Shown: positions 8,470-17,841, counted from the first letter of the stretch. The stretch is 64,000 bases of DNA from CALLMM01 sp964429855 (GCA_964429855.1 CAYSDM010000002.1:1-64000); one strand, 5' to 3'. The notes: generated from the sequence alone by a model not told the origin. Numbers and translations are program-made.

Positions 8470-9741
8470 ATGCTGAAGTACCTGACGGAGATTCTTGGAA
8501 AGCCGGTCTATGAGCCGGATGGCAGGCGCGTGGCGCGGGTAATGGATGCCATCGCCGCGCAGGGAGGTCGTCTGCCGACCCTGACAGCCCTCTTCCTCAA
8601 AGGCAAGCAGAAAGAGGGATGGTACTCGCTGGAAGATGCCGAGATCAAAGAGGATGGCATCCATCTTCGCGCCGCCATGCAGTCCCTTGTCAACTACAAA
8701 CCCTCTTCCGACGACATGCGGCTGCAGCGCGACATTCTGGACAAGCAGATCGTGGACGTGCATGACTACCGCGTAATCCGGGTCAACGATGTGCGTCTGG
8801 CGGCATGCGGGGAACAACACTGCGTGGTCGGCGTGGACGCCAGTCTGCGGGCGCTGGTGCGCCGCAGCGGACTGGGTACGCCGGTAGAGGCGCTGGCAAA
8901 GCTGATCGGTAAGCCGCTTCACTCGAACCTGATCGCCTGGGACGATGTGGAGACGCTGGAGCCGGGAAGTGCAGGCGGCGGACGAATCAAGCTCAAAGTG
9001 CCTCATGAGAAGATCGCGCGCCTGCATCCCGCCGACATCGCCGACATTGTGGAGCAGTTAACGCCGCAGCAGCGCGCCGAAGTAATCGAAGCGCTGGACG
9101 TGGAGACCGCCGCCGATACACTGGAGGAGATGGAGGATGAGACCGCCGCCGAGGTGATGGAGACGATGGAAGAGACCAGAGCGGCGGACATTCTGGAACA
9201 GATGGAGCCGGACGCCGCTGCCGACGTGCTTGCCGATCTCTCCGATGAGCGAACCGAAGAGCTTCTCGAACACATGGAGCCGGAAGAGGCGGCGGATGTC
9301 AAAGAGCTTTTAGCCTATGGCGAGGAGACGGCGGGCGGCTTGATGACGACCGAGTTCATCGCGATTCCGGCGCGCATGACCGCCGAGCAGACCATCCAAC
9401 GACTGCGCGAACTGGCTCCTAAAGCCGAAACGATCTACTATGTCTATGTGACGGATGACGATAATCGTCTGGTAGGCGTGATCTCTCTGCGCGACCTGAT
9501 TGTGGCGGACCCGGAGACCCATATTTCGGATGTGATGGTGCAGAATGTCCGCTCCGTCTATACCAACGACCATGCGGATGAGGTGGCGCATATCATCTCC
9601 CGGTATAACCTGCTGGCGCTTCCGGTTGTCGAGGAGGATGGCAGATTGACGGGCATCATCACGGTAGATGACATGATGGAGCGTCTGCTCCCGCCCGAAC
9701 GCCGACGCAAGCTGCCGCAGGTCACTGTCAACGACGAGTAG
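8470..9741 (+). CDS. soluble MgtE-like protein: PRC-barrel, MgtE N domain and CBS pair, no membrane part
   Basis: A 423-residue protein. Residues 1-150 look like two PRC-barrel-type units (GKPVYEPDGRRV; IVDVHDYRVIRVNDVRL). Residues about 175-285 are the MgtE N-terminal superhelix with repeated E-x-M-E-x-x-A-A units, and 285-410 are two CBS domains (GGLMTTEFIAIPARMTA; ALPVVEEDGRLTGIITVDD). The transmembrane channel domain of MgtE (about 150 residues) is absent; the protein ends after the CBS pair. In MgtE these cytosolic domains sense Mg2+ and gate the pore. Here it may regulate a separate transporter in trans. A strong promoter precedes it; trmB follows after 8 bases. Confidence 0.82.
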   Translation: MLKYLTEILGKPVYEPDGRRVARVMDAIAAQGGRLPTLTALFLKGKQKEGWYSLEDAEIKEDGIHLRAAMQSLVNYKPSSDDMRLQRDILDKQIVDVHDYRVIRVNDVRLAACGEQHCVVGVDASLRALVRRSGLGTPVEALAKLIGKPLHSNLIAWDDVETLEPGSAGGGRIKLKVPHEKIARLHPADIADIVEQLTPQQRAEVIEALDVETAADTLEEMEDETAAEVMETMEETRAADILEQMEPDAAADVLADLSDERTEELLEHMEPEEAADVKELLAYGEETAGGLMTTEFIAIPARMTAEQTIQRLRELAPKAETIYYVYVTDDDNRLVGVISLRDLIVADPETHISDVMVQNVRSVYTNDHADEVAHIISRYNLLALPVVEEDGRLTGIITVDDMMERLLPPERRRKLPQVTVNDE

Positions 9742-9749
9742 CCCCGACG

Positions 9750-10424
9750 ATGCCCAGAGGACGCTACAACCGCCGGATCGAGATGCCGACCATCCCGGAG
9801 GCACAGCGAAATCGGTATCTGCAGGTGTATCCAGGCGATGCGCTCTACCACACCCCCCATCTCTTTCCCCGGCTCGATTCGCGCTCGCTCTTTGGCAGCG
9901 ACGTCCCGATGGAGATGGAGATTGGCTGCGGGACGGGCGAATTTCTCTGCACGTTGGCTTCTCGTCATCCCGCCGTTCACTATGTGGGGATAGAGATATC
10001 TCCGAAGGCGCTCCGTTATGCGACGGAGATGGCTTCCTCTCTCTCCCTGAACAATCTTCTGTTTCTCTGCGCGGACTTTCGTTTAGCCGCTCCCCTGCTG
10101 GCTCCCGCCTCCCTGCGCGCCATCTACCTGCACTTCCCCGACCCGCACATGCAGCCCAAATACCGAAAACATCGTCTCTTTGACGCCCGATTTCTGGATA
10201 CCGCGCACATGGCTCTGGAACAGGACGGGCTGCTGAGCGTCATAACCGATGTGGAGAAGTTCTTTCTGGAGATGCTGGAGACGGCGGAGGCCGATTCGCG
10301 TTTTCAAAAACGGCACGCAGAACGCTTCCTGACCGGATGGGATTTTCCGGTCGCCTCCCGATTCCAGCAGACCTGGCAGGCGAAAGGCTTGCCGATCCTG
10401 CGTTTTGAACTTCTCAAGCGGTAA
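9750..10424 (+). CDS. trmB: tRNA (guanine-N7-)-methyltransferase
   Basis: A 224-residue SAM-dependent enzyme that makes m7G46 in tRNA. The SAM-binding motif EIGCGTGEF lies at residues 57-65, and the family's FPDP signature appears as HFPDPHMQPKYRKHRL near residue 130, with an unusual His-Met-Gln in place of the common Trp-Pro-Lys. The C-terminal part (FLTGWDFPVASRF) matches the substrate-binding end. No clear Shine-Dalgarno precedes ATG 9750; ATG 9783 is an alternative. It is 8 bases downstream of the MgtE-like gene and probably translated from the same message. It converges with the leftward O-methyltransferase. Confidence 0.88.
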   Translation: MPRGRYNRRIEMPTIPEAQRNRYLQVYPGDALYHTPHLFPRLDSRSLFGSDVPMEMEIGCGTGEFLCTLASRHPAVHYVGIEISPKALRYATEMASSLSLNNLLFLCADFRLAAPLLAPASLRAIYLHFPDPHMQPKYRKHRLFDARFLDTAHMALEQDGLLSVITDVEKFFLEMLETAEADSRFQKRHAERFLTGWDFPVASRFQQTWQAKGLPILRFELLKR

Positions 10425-10450
10425 TACCCGACGACAGGCAAGAGGCGTCC

Positions 10451-11491
10451 CTATCGCCGGCGCGACTCAAACAGCGCCTGTATGGGCAGCCGACGCAGCC
10501 GAATCCGGCGAGGCGGCTCGAAACCCGCCTGGCTCAACCAGTCGCGCAGATCGTCTTCCGCATAGGTCGCGGCGGTCGAGGTCAGATAGAAGTGCAGCCC
10601 CAGAAAGGCGGCGGAGTCGGGCTTTCGGTTTGCGGAAGGCGTGAAGTAGTCAAGAATGGCGAAGATGCCCCCGGGTTTCAACGCGGCATGGACGCGCCGA
10701 AACAGCGATAGGTTCTGCTCCGGCGTCAGGTGATGAATAATCTGAAAGCAGAGAACGCCGTCATGCCGACGGCCGAGGCTATCTTTCAGAAGGTCTCCCT
10801 CCTGATGCGCTACCCGGCGGCTCATGCCCGCCTCCGCAATGATCTCTCGACCGATGCGCGCGCTGCCGGGAAGGTCCAGCACCGTCGCCTTCAGAGTCGG
10901 ATGGCGACGACATAACTCGGCGGCGAACCAGCCGTGTCCACCCCCCAGATCGAGCAGGCTCTTCGGCTCTTTCGGCAGCCGCAAGGAGCGCGCCACCTCC
11001 GGGGCGGAGAGGCGCGCCAGTTGAAACATCGCCACGATATAGCGACGCCAGCGCGGGTCGTCCGGTCCGAAGTCGTGAATCGCAAAACTCTGACCGGTGC
11101 GGACCGCCTCCTCCAGTTTCGCCCACCAGTCCCACTGGTCGTAGTGGAACTCCAGAAAGCCTCCCACATAGGTCGGAGAGTCGGGATCGAGCCAGCGACG
11201 GGAGACAGGCGTCAGCGAGTAGCGCGAATCCCGCCGTTTCATATGACCGAGCGCCGCCAGGCACTCCAGCAGATGCCTCGTTCCCGATGAATCCAGTCCG
11301 CGCCGCGCCGCGATCTCCTCCGGAGAAGCCGCTCCCTGCGCCAGTTCCGCATACACGCCGAGAGTTACCCCCGCCATGACCACGCGGGTCGTCGCCATGC
11401 CAAACATCGCTTCTGCGACGGGCGTCGGAGCCAGATTTAACCGGAGCGCCAGATGCTCCAGCAGTCCTTCCGGGCGCAAAGTGGGGCGCAA
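10451..11491 (-). CDS. SAM-dependent O-methyltransferase (plant-type, Methyltransf_2)
   Basis: A 346-residue protein with the two-part layout of small-molecule O-methyltransferases: an N-terminal helical dimerisation/winged-helix domain (about 15-100) and a Rossmann domain with SAM motif LLDLGGGHGWFA near residue 180, then LPGSARIGREI and IIHHLTPEQN. The His-His pair near residue 253 corresponds to the region of the catalytic His. The start is a TTG at 11491 with AGAAGGAG seven bases upstream; no ATG fits. It lies 17 bases after the Nif3-like gene, so the two form a leftward operon. The substrate, perhaps a phenolic or quinone-like compound, is unknown. Confidence 0.8.
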   Translation of the reverse strand: MRPTLRPEGLLEHLALRLNLAPTPVAEAMFGMATTRVVMAGVTLGVYAELAQGAASPEEIAARRGLDSSGTRHLLECLAALGHMKRRDSRYSLTPVSRRWLDPDSPTYVGGFLEFHYDQWDWWAKLEEAVRTGQSFAIHDFGPDDPRWRRYIVAMFQLARLSAPEVARSLRLPKEPKSLLDLGGGHGWFAAELCRRHPTLKATVLDLPGSARIGREIIAEAGMSRRVAHQEGDLLKDSLGRRHDGVLCFQIIHHLTPEQNLSLFRRVHAALKPGGIFAILDYFTPSANRKPDSAAFLGLHFYLTSTAATYAEDDLRDWLSQAGFEPPRRIRLRRLPIQALFESRRR

Positions 11492-11508
11492 GCGCAGGCT
11501 CCTTCTCT

Positions 11509-12261
11509 TTATAGTCCGGTCGGATGGTGGATGAAAAAGGTCTCCAGACCGAACTGCCGCTCCAGATGCGCCGCCAGCGCTTTGACGCCGACCGTCTCCG
11601 TTGCGTAGTGTCCGGCGTAGATCAGGTTCAAACCCTGCTCTTCCGCTTCGAAATAGGTATGGTGCGCTCCTTCACCGGTCAGAAAGGTGTCACAGCCGAT
11701 TCGGGCGGCATCGCCGATATGACTGCCCGCTCCCCCGGTAATAATGCCGATCTTTCGCACCGTTCCCGGACCGGTCGGGATCACCTGCGGCTGCACGTGG
11801 AGAGCTTCCTCCACGCGGCTGACCAGTTCCGACAATGGCGCCTGCGTATCCGCCCAGACCCCCAACGCCACCCTCTCACGCTCCGCAAACAGACCGCCGA
11901 CCATCAGCCCCAACTGACGCGCCAGCACATGATTGTTGCCGACCTCCGGATGCGCGTCCAGCGGAAGATGACTGGAATAGAGCGAAAGATCGTTCTTGAT
12001 AAGCGCAGAGAGACGACGGTAATAGGCTCCCGTTACCGGCGCGCGTTGCCCCCAGAAAAGCCCATGATGCACCAGCAGCATGTCGGCTCCGCGTTGAATC
12101 GCCTGATCAATCGTCGCCTGGCAGGCATCCACCGCCACGGCCACCGTCTGAACCTCCGGGCGTCCCTCTACCTGCAAGCCGTTATAGGCGTTTGGGAAGT
12201 CCGGCACCTCCGCCAACGCCAGATACTCGTCCAGGTAGGCAACCAGCTCTTTGCACTGCAT
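11509..12261 (-). CDS. Nif3-like dinuclear metal centre protein (DUF34)
   Basis: A 250-residue member of the Nif3/YbgI family, annotated in databases as GTP cyclohydrolase 1 type 2 homologue; the true reaction is unsettled. The metal ligands are visible: LLVHHGLFW near residue 65, SSHLPLDAHPEVGNN near residue 100, and near the C-terminus the GHYATETVG His-x3-Glu motif. The short form (about 250 residues, no inserted PII-like domain) is present. ATG 12261 has GGGAGG seven bases upstream. It is the first gene of the operon with the O-methyltransferase. Confidence 0.88.
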   Translation of the reverse strand: MQCKELVAYLDEYLALAEVPDFPNAYNGLQVEGRPEVQTVAVAVDACQATIDQAIQRGADMLLVHHGLFWGQRAPVTGAYYRRLSALIKNDLSLYSSHLPLDAHPEVGNNHVLARQLGLMVGGLFAERERVALGVWADTQAPLSELVSRVEEALHVQPQVIPTGPGTVRKIGIITGGAGSHIGDAARIGCDTFLTGEGAHHTYFEAEEQGLNLIYAGHYATETVGVKALAAHLERQFGLETFFIHHPTGL

Positions 12262-12430
12262 GGAACTACCTCCCTCAAACGCTCTGGATTTATTCAAAAT
12301 TTAACATTCATCGCCCTTTCCCCTGCCTGGAGAGGCGAAGCGTCACAGGTATTATATAGGGGTGATAAATGTTTGTGTTTTTACACCTTCTGAACAGCCT
12401 TTTCCGCCTTCATCACAGGAGTATGACCGG

Positions 12431-13795
12431 ATGATACGATCCATGCTTTACCGACCGTTGCTGCTGCTCTGGCTGATCTTTGCGCTCCCCGCTTCCGCAC
12501 ACGATGAGGCGCCTCGCGCAAAACGTCCTGTCGCCCCGGTTCCCCCGGCGGAACTCTACCGTCCCACGGCGGTTCCAGACCGAATTATTCTGACCTGGCA
12601 GGGCGACCCTGCGCGTACACAGTCCGTCACCTGGCGCACCGATACCAGTGTCACGGAAGCCGTCGCGCAGATCACCACCGCCGACCCCGGTCCCAAATTC
12701 ACCGACCGCATCCAGACCGTCAATGCCGTCACCACGCCGCTGACCAGCGATCTGGGAACCGCGCACTACCACACCGCACGTTTTGAGAACCTCACTCCCA
12801 GCACCAAATATGTCTATCGCGTGGGAGACGGCACCAACTGGAGCGAGTGGAGTCATTTCCATACCGCCAGCGACCGACCGGAGCCGTTCTCCTTTATCTA
12901 CTTCGGAGATGCCCAGAACGATATCAAATCGTTCTGGTCTCGCGTGGTCCGGGAAGCCTTTTCGGACAGCCCGCGCTCCCGGTTCATCATCCATGCCGGG
13001 GATCTCATCAACCGCGCCAACAGTGACGCGGAATGGGCGGAGTGGTTCTACGCCGCTGGGTGGATCAACACCACGATCCCCAGCATCCCCACGCCAGGCA
13101 ATCATGAATATAACTCTGTTCGGACGGAACAGGGCACGGAGCGGCAGCTCTCCATACACTGGAAGCCTCAGTTCGCGTTACCGGAGAACGGAGTGAAGGG
13201 GCTGGAGGAGACCTGCTACTATATTGACTATCAGGGCGTGCGTATCATCTCCCTCAACTCCAACGTCAAACGCGACGAGCAGGCGCAGTGGCTGGAGTCG
13301 GTGCTGAAGGACAATCCCAACCGATGGACGATCCTCACTTTTCATCACCCGATCTTCTCCAGCGCTAAAAATCGCGACAACCCGGAACTGCGCGCCGCCT
13401 GGAAACCGATCTTCGACAAGTATCGTGTGGACCTGGTGCTGCAGGGACACGATCACACCTACGCTCGCAGCAACTATAACCTGGGCGTCAACACCAACGA
13501 TCCCAAGAGCGGAACGGTCTATGTGGTCTCCGTCAGCGGTCCGAAGATGTACAACCTGAACCGGCAGAGCTGGATGAAGCGCGTCGCCGAGGATACGCAG
13601 CTCTATCAGATCATCCGTATCAACGGCGATACGCTGGAGTATGAGGCGCGCACCGCGACCGGTTCGCTCTACGATGCCTTCACTTTGAAGAAACGGAATG
13701 GCCGCCCCAATCAGCTGGTCGAACGCTTGCCGCGCAACACACCGGAGCGCCTGCGCCCGCCTGCGCCGACGACAGGACGGCGCTCCTCCCGCTAG
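12431..13795 (+). CDS. secreted purple acid phosphatase-like metallophosphoesterase
   Basis: A 454-residue exported phosphatase or phosphodiesterase. A signal peptide (residues 1-21, ending ALPASA) is followed by a fibronectin-III-like domain (about 45-150, WQGDPARTQSVTWRTD) as in purple acid phosphatases. The catalytic domain shows all five metal motifs: GDAQ with Asp160, GDLIN with Asp191, GNHE with Asn224 and His225, HHP at 305-306 and GHDH at 339-342. ATG 12431 has CAGGAG nine bases upstream. It ends with a 13-residue basic tail and a terminator. It probably scavenges organic phosphate outside the cytoplasm. Confidence 0.87.
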   Translation: MIRSMLYRPLLLLWLIFALPASAHDEAPRAKRPVAPVPPAELYRPTAVPDRIILTWQGDPARTQSVTWRTDTSVTEAVAQITTADPGPKFTDRIQTVNAVTTPLTSDLGTAHYHTARFENLTPSTKYVYRVGDGTNWSEWSHFHTASDRPEPFSFIYFGDAQNDIKSFWSRVVREAFSDSPRSRFIIHAGDLINRANSDAEWAEWFYAAGWINTTIPSIPTPGNHEYNSVRTEQGTERQLSIHWKPQFALPENGVKGLEETCYYIDYQGVRIISLNSNVKRDEQAQWLESVLKDNPNRWTILTFHHPIFSSAKNRDNPELRAAWKPIFDKYRVDLVLQGHDHTYARSNYNLGVNTNDPKSGTVYVVSVSGPKMYNLNRQSWMKRVAEDTQLYQIIRINGDTLEYEARTATGSLYDAFTLKKRNGRPNQLVERLPRNTPERLRPPAPTTGRRSSR

Positions 13796-13824
13796 AAAAC
13801 AACAGACTGTGCCGCACAAGGATC

Positions 13825-13860
13825 ATCAGACCGGGGGCAACTCCCGGTCTGATGGCTTTT
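13825..13860 (+). terminator. terminator after phosphatase gene
   Basis: An 11-bp perfect stem (13825-13835 with 13843-13853, 7-base loop) is followed by GGCTTTT. Confidence 0.75.
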
Positions 13861-13931
13861 GGTCGCCCTGGTTTCAGAGAAGTAAACGACCTGTATAACG
13901 TATAAATATTAAGTAGACAAAAAAAACAGTC

Positions 13932-13960
13932 TTGCACGATCCTTGAAAGTATTGTACTAT
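13932..13960 (+). promoter_or_regulatory. promoter-like elements in AT-rich leader
   Basis: The stretch 13870-14010 is much richer in AT than its surroundings. TTGCAC (13932-13937) and TACTAT (13955-13960) have a 17-base spacer; an overlapping TTGAAA (13943-13948)/CATAAT (13965-13970) pair has 16. Either could serve the gene at 14048. Confidence 0.5.
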
Positions 13961-14047
13961 TTTTCATAATACTCTTTTTCACTTCTGATATGATGTCCAC
14001 TGTCACATGCAATGCCTGTTGAGACATGGTTCACAAAGGAGAGAACT

Positions 14048-15907
14048 ATGCGACTACGACAGCGATGGTCTATTCGCGCAGGAGTAGCCTGCAGGACATG
14101 CATTCTCTTCGCGCTGGCTCTGCTCTGCACCCCCGCAGTTGCTCAGAACCCGGTGCCGCTGCCCACCGACCCCAGCCTCGCCGCCTATGTCTGTGTCAAC
14201 GCCAGCTTCCAGAGCCGCACGCTGGGACACAACCGCAACCTTACCATGCGCGTCTGGGCAGCCGCCTTCGCCCCCGGCGAGACCTTCGACTTCTCCGCTC
14301 TGGACAGCCGCGCCTTCCTGACGCTGGAGATGCCGCAGGAGCCGGGATGGGGTCTGTTCGAAGCCCTCGATCCCAACCTGACCTTCCAGGTCCACCTCAC
14401 CGACACCCAGAACCGGCTGGGCAGTGTGCGGGTCTACGAGGTCGCCTCCGGTCGTCTGGTCGCGACGCTGGCCGCCTTTCCCGGTGGAGGTCAAATCGAG
14501 GCGTCGTTTCACAACGACGCGGCGGTGCGCGACTACCGCCTGGAGATCCGTGACGCCAACGGCATCCTGCTGTCCACCCTGGCCGTGGATGCCGGCAAGT
14601 GGGACACGGTCTATCCCCTCACCCTCAGCGGCGGGTTCGAGCCCTACTATCCGCCGCCGATCTCCGCGCCGCCCCACTACACCGTCGGTCCCAACGATGT
14701 CTTCGGCACACAGGGCGACCCGCAAGCAGCGCCCGGGGTACGGTCCGGCATCCCCATGGGCTTCAGCAAGAGCGCTTGCGCGTTCAACTACACCAATGAC
14801 AACTCAGTTACATTCCCGCTGCCCCCCCCCAACGCCTTCGCTCAGTTTGTGAAGCGGGAAGTCATCGCCAACACGACCAACATTGCCCGGTTCAAAGTGG
14901 GAGATCCGCAGGCGCTGGCAAGCCTGCAGAACGCCATCAACCAGGCGTCTATAAGAGACCCGACCCGCGCGCTGGGTAATGTGGAGGTGACGCCCTATAC
15001 GGACGCGACGGCGCTCTGGAAGATCGAGTTTCGCGGACAGGCGACGGCGGTACTGGCGGTACCGTTCGAGAGGAAGCGCAAGGCGAACGGGTTCAACGCG
15101 CTCGTGTCCGCCATTGCGACCACCCTGCGCCCCGGTCGGGACTTTCTCTCGATGCTGGCTGTTTCCGCAGCGGATGCGTGGCTGGCGGATGTGAACAATC
15201 AGCAGTCCTCCGGCTTCAAACAGGGAGATGTGATGGCTTGGGGAGACATCTACTCGCTGCTGGCGGCGGAGAGCACCAAGGGCATGGTGCGCGCCGGTCC
15301 TATCCTTCAGGATGTCACCTTCACCCTGCAGCCCGACATCCCACCGCCCAGCGGTTCCGGTTCCGCCTCGTTGACGGGACAGGGAGCCTGGACTACGCCT
15401 GCCCCGCCCGTACCTCAAAGCGGCGCAAACCTGCTCTTCAGTTCCGGCAGCAACCCAGCCTGGACCACTACGATGCAGCTGCCAAAGGGATTCAAGTGGA
15501 GCATCTCCGGCAATATCGCCTCCCCGCCAGGCTATCAGGCAGGACCTGCCACACAGTTCCAAACCCCTGTCAGCGGACCGGTCAGCATCCCCTGCACGCT
15601 GACGGTTCTGCTGCAGCTGAGGGTCTACACCGTCAGCGCCGCCAACCCCAGCGGTCCGATGAGCATCCGTGTCCAGGCGCTCAACGCCTCCAATGCGATC
15701 GTCGCCGAGGGGGACAGCGTTGTGCAGCCGGACGGACGCTGCGCCTTCTCTGTTCCGTTTCTGACGCCGGGGGTCTACACCCTCAAAGCCAGCCGGGTGA
15801 CCAGCGGAGGAAGCTGGTCGGGAACCGCGACGGTTCAGGTGCAGCGCGGCGTTCTTCAGGAGACGACCCTGACCGTGACCTATACGCCCGCCCCGCCGCC
15901 TCCATAA
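14048..15907 (+). CDS. secreted protein of unknown function with C-terminal Ig-like domain
   Basis: A 619-residue exported protein: basic n-region, hydrophobic core and CTPAVAQ cleavage site at about residue 33. The body (35-430) is not recognised; it has a Pro-rich PYYPPPISAPPHY stretch near residue 200. Residues about 500-619 look like a beta-sandwich of the carboxypeptidase-regulatory type (VYTLKAS, then TLTVTYTPAP at the end). The ATG at 14048 has AAAGGAGAG just upstream. Its last 28 bases overlap the 3' end of the leftward methyltransferase gene. No catalytic motif was found; a surface or structural role is possible. Confidence 0.7.
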   Translation: MRLRQRWSIRAGVACRTCILFALALLCTPAVAQNPVPLPTDPSLAAYVCVNASFQSRTLGHNRNLTMRVWAAAFAPGETFDFSALDSRAFLTLEMPQEPGWGLFEALDPNLTFQVHLTDTQNRLGSVRVYEVASGRLVATLAAFPGGGQIEASFHNDAAVRDYRLEIRDANGILLSTLAVDAGKWDTVYPLTLSGGFEPYYPPPISAPPHYTVGPNDVFGTQGDPQAAPGVRSGIPMGFSKSACAFNYTNDNSVTFPLPPPNAFAQFVKREVIANTTNIARFKVGDPQALASLQNAINQASIRDPTRALGNVEVTPYTDATALWKIEFRGQATAVLAVPFERKRKANGFNALVSAIATTLRPGRDFLSMLAVSAADAWLADVNNQQSSGFKQGDVMAWGDIYSLLAAESTKGMVRAGPILQDVTFTLQPDIPPPSGSGSASLTGQGAWTTPAPPVPQSGANLLFSSGSNPAWTTTMQLPKGFKWSISGNIASPPGYQAGPATQFQTPVSGPVSIPCTLTVLLQLRVYTVSAANPSGPMSIRVQALNASNAIVAEGDSVVQPDGRCAFSVPFLTPGVYTLKASRVTSGGSWSGTATVQVQRGVLQETTLTVTYTPAPPPP

Positions 15908-17109
15908 CTGAAACTGAACGCGCCTTTTGCGGGGGGATCGCAGAGCAGCGCGAAGGGATGCCCGCCGATTCGCGTGAGAACCAGCACAATAGGGCGGTCT
16001 CCCTCCGTCTGCAGATCGCGCTGCACCTGCAGCGGCTCCAGCGCAACGCCCCGCCGCTTGACCGCCGTCAACCTTCCCCCGATCTGGCGCAGCCACGCCT
16101 TCACGCGCTTGCGGTTATAAGGCATCTGCGCCAGAATCCGGTAACCGGTCGCAAACGGCGTCACCACTGCGTGATCGGAGGTCAGATAGGCGATCTGCGG
16201 CTCAAGCAGATCGGCGCGCAGAACTTCAGCGACCTCCGGTAGCAGATGCGCGCGGATCACTGCCGGATCCGGCTCGTAGAGCCAGGCGCGGGGTGAAGCG
16301 ACCTTCAGCGGGGGCAGGTCGGGGTCGGCAGTCAGTATGTGCGCCTCGACCCGGTCGAACCCCGCTCCTCCCAGAACCGCCGCCGAACGCGACGCATTCG
16401 GTCCGATCTCGCCAAACCACAGGATCGCCTCTTTGCACTCGCCTCGCTCGGAGACAAACTGCGCCCTGCCCCCGGTCGCTTCCAGAACCGAATCCTCCAG
16501 CGCGGGAGAGACCTTGACCGCCAGATTCGGGATGGCGGCGCGCACCGTATCGAAGAAAGAGAGCGGGGGCGAGTACTGTTCAGCATCCCGAAGACGCCGT
16601 CCGTCCCTTCGGCGCGAAGGATCCAGAAAAGCCGCATCCGCCTTCAGACGCAGGCAGGTGACATCCGCGCAGGCAACCGAAACCGTCTCCCCCACTCCAT
16701 AGACACGCGCATTCCATCGCGCACACCTCGCCGAAGCCGGGCAGACATCGAAAGCCGCCGTTGAGCCGCGCGCCCCGAAGGCAAGCGCATCGCCCCCGCA
16801 CCCGCAGCAGAGATCGAGAATCGCCGCGCCGGTCGGGAACTGCGCCGCGCGCCAGCGCGCAATCCTCTCGCCGGAGGACTGCTCCAGACCTTCCGGGGTG
16901 AAGAACATCTGATCGGCGCGGGAGAACCGGGATTTTGCGCGCTCACGCAGCGCAAGGAGCGTCAGCGCCGCGCCTGCCTGCTCCGGCGCGAAGGTTCGCC
17001 GAAGCGCCGTCAGGCGGGAGAGCAGATCGCCGGACAGAGCGGAGGCGGTCGCGAGTAACTGCGTTCCCGCCTCCGACTGGAGAAAGGCTATCTGCGCCGC
17101 ATCCAGCAT
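15880..17109 (-). CDS. class I SAM-dependent methyltransferase with THUMP-like C-terminus
   Basis: A 409-residue protein. The SAM motif ILDLCCGCGGDALAF lies near residue 100, a motif IV-like stretch AFLDPSRR follows near residue 165, and the C-terminal third (AHLLPEVAEVLRADLLEPQIAYLTSD) resembles the THUMP-like domain seen in a family of nucleic-acid methyltransferase relatives. FLDPSRR is the typical active-site stretch of that family. ATG 17109 has no clear Shine-Dalgarno; upstream in-frame codons run into the promoter region of the divergent gene, so this is the most probable start. Its last codons overlap the opposing gene by 28 bases. An RNA substrate is likely but unproven. Confidence 0.75.
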   Translation of the reverse strand: MLDAAQIAFLQSEAGTQLLATASALSGDLLSRLTALRRTFAPEQAGAALTLLALRERAKSRFSRADQMFFTPEGLEQSSGERIARWRAAQFPTGAAILDLCCGCGGDALAFGARGSTAAFDVCPASARCARWNARVYGVGETVSVACADVTCLRLKADAAFLDPSRRRDGRRLRDAEQYSPPLSFFDTVRAAIPNLAVKVSPALEDSVLEATGGRAQFVSERGECKEAILWFGEIGPNASRSAAVLGGAGFDRVEAHILTADPDLPPLKVASPRAWLYEPDPAVIRAHLLPEVAEVLRADLLEPQIAYLTSDHAVVTPFATGYRILAQMPYNRKRVKAWLRQIGGRLTAVKRRGVALEPLQVQRDLQTEGDRPIVLVLTRIGGHPFALLCDPPAKGAFSFSYGGGGAGV

Positions 17110-17238
17110 CGGTACAGACCACTTTGCGCCGGAAGAGTCCGGCGGCTCTTTGTTCCTGCGATAACTCGCAAATCTGCCGGAAAATATGGCACGGTTTTTG
17201 CAGGATAGATGGATATAAGAAGCAAGGGAGGTACAGGT

Positions 17239-17841
17239 GTGCTCCATTCTGTCCGAAAGAAGCTGTGGATCGCCTCCGTTATCATCGTTCTTATCAATGT
17301 CCTGGATCTGACTTCTACCTATCTCGCGACGCCGGACCTGCTGATGGAGTGGAATATTCTGGTGCGCGCCCTGAACCTGGGGTGGCCCGGTCTCATTGGC
17401 GCCAAGCTGATAGGCATCTCACTGGCGATCTACGGCTACCGCTACTATCTGCGGCATCGCACGGACTGCTATCCGGCATTCGACGCAAGCCCGCGAGAGT
17501 TCTGCCGATTTCTTTCGTTTGGTCGCTCAGACACCACCTACACCACCGCCAACCGGCGTCACCTGTGGGTAAACATCGGCTATATCTGGGCAGGAATGCA
17601 GCTAACTGTCGCCTGGGTCACGCTGGATAACTTTCTTCTCTACTTCACGCACTACTACTTCCCGCTGCGCTTCTATTCCGAATGGGCGTACCAGATTCTG
17701 CAGGGGAGTCTGGTCAGCACGCTCGTAATGGCGCGATTCTACACGGGCAACTACTACCGATATCGTATGCTGTTTGGCAGCGTCGTCCGCATTTCGCTGC
17801 CGACGAATACTGAAATCACTTCCAGTGAAGCGAAAATTTGA
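17239..17841 (+). CDS. four-helix membrane protein, function unknown
   Basis: A 200-residue integral membrane protein with hydrophobic helices at about residues 8-28, 48-67, 113-135 and 152-175. No family was recognised. Notable are many aromatic residues (YGYRYYLRH; YFTHYYFPLRFY). The start is a GTG at 17239, because GGGAGG (17226-17231) is spaced seven bases before it; ATG 17209 lies upstream of that ribosome site. It diverges from the methyltransferase gene and converges with the DnaA-domain-like gene. Confidence 0.6.
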   Translation: MLHSVRKKLWIASVIIVLINVLDLTSTYLATPDLLMEWNILVRALNLGWPGLIGAKLIGISLAIYGYRYYLRHRTDCYPAFDASPREFCRFLSFGRSDTTYTTANRRHLWVNIGYIWAGMQLTVAWVTLDNFLLYFTHYYFPLRFYSEWAYQILQGSLVSTLVMARFYTGNYYRYRMLFGSVVRISLPTNTEITSSEAKI

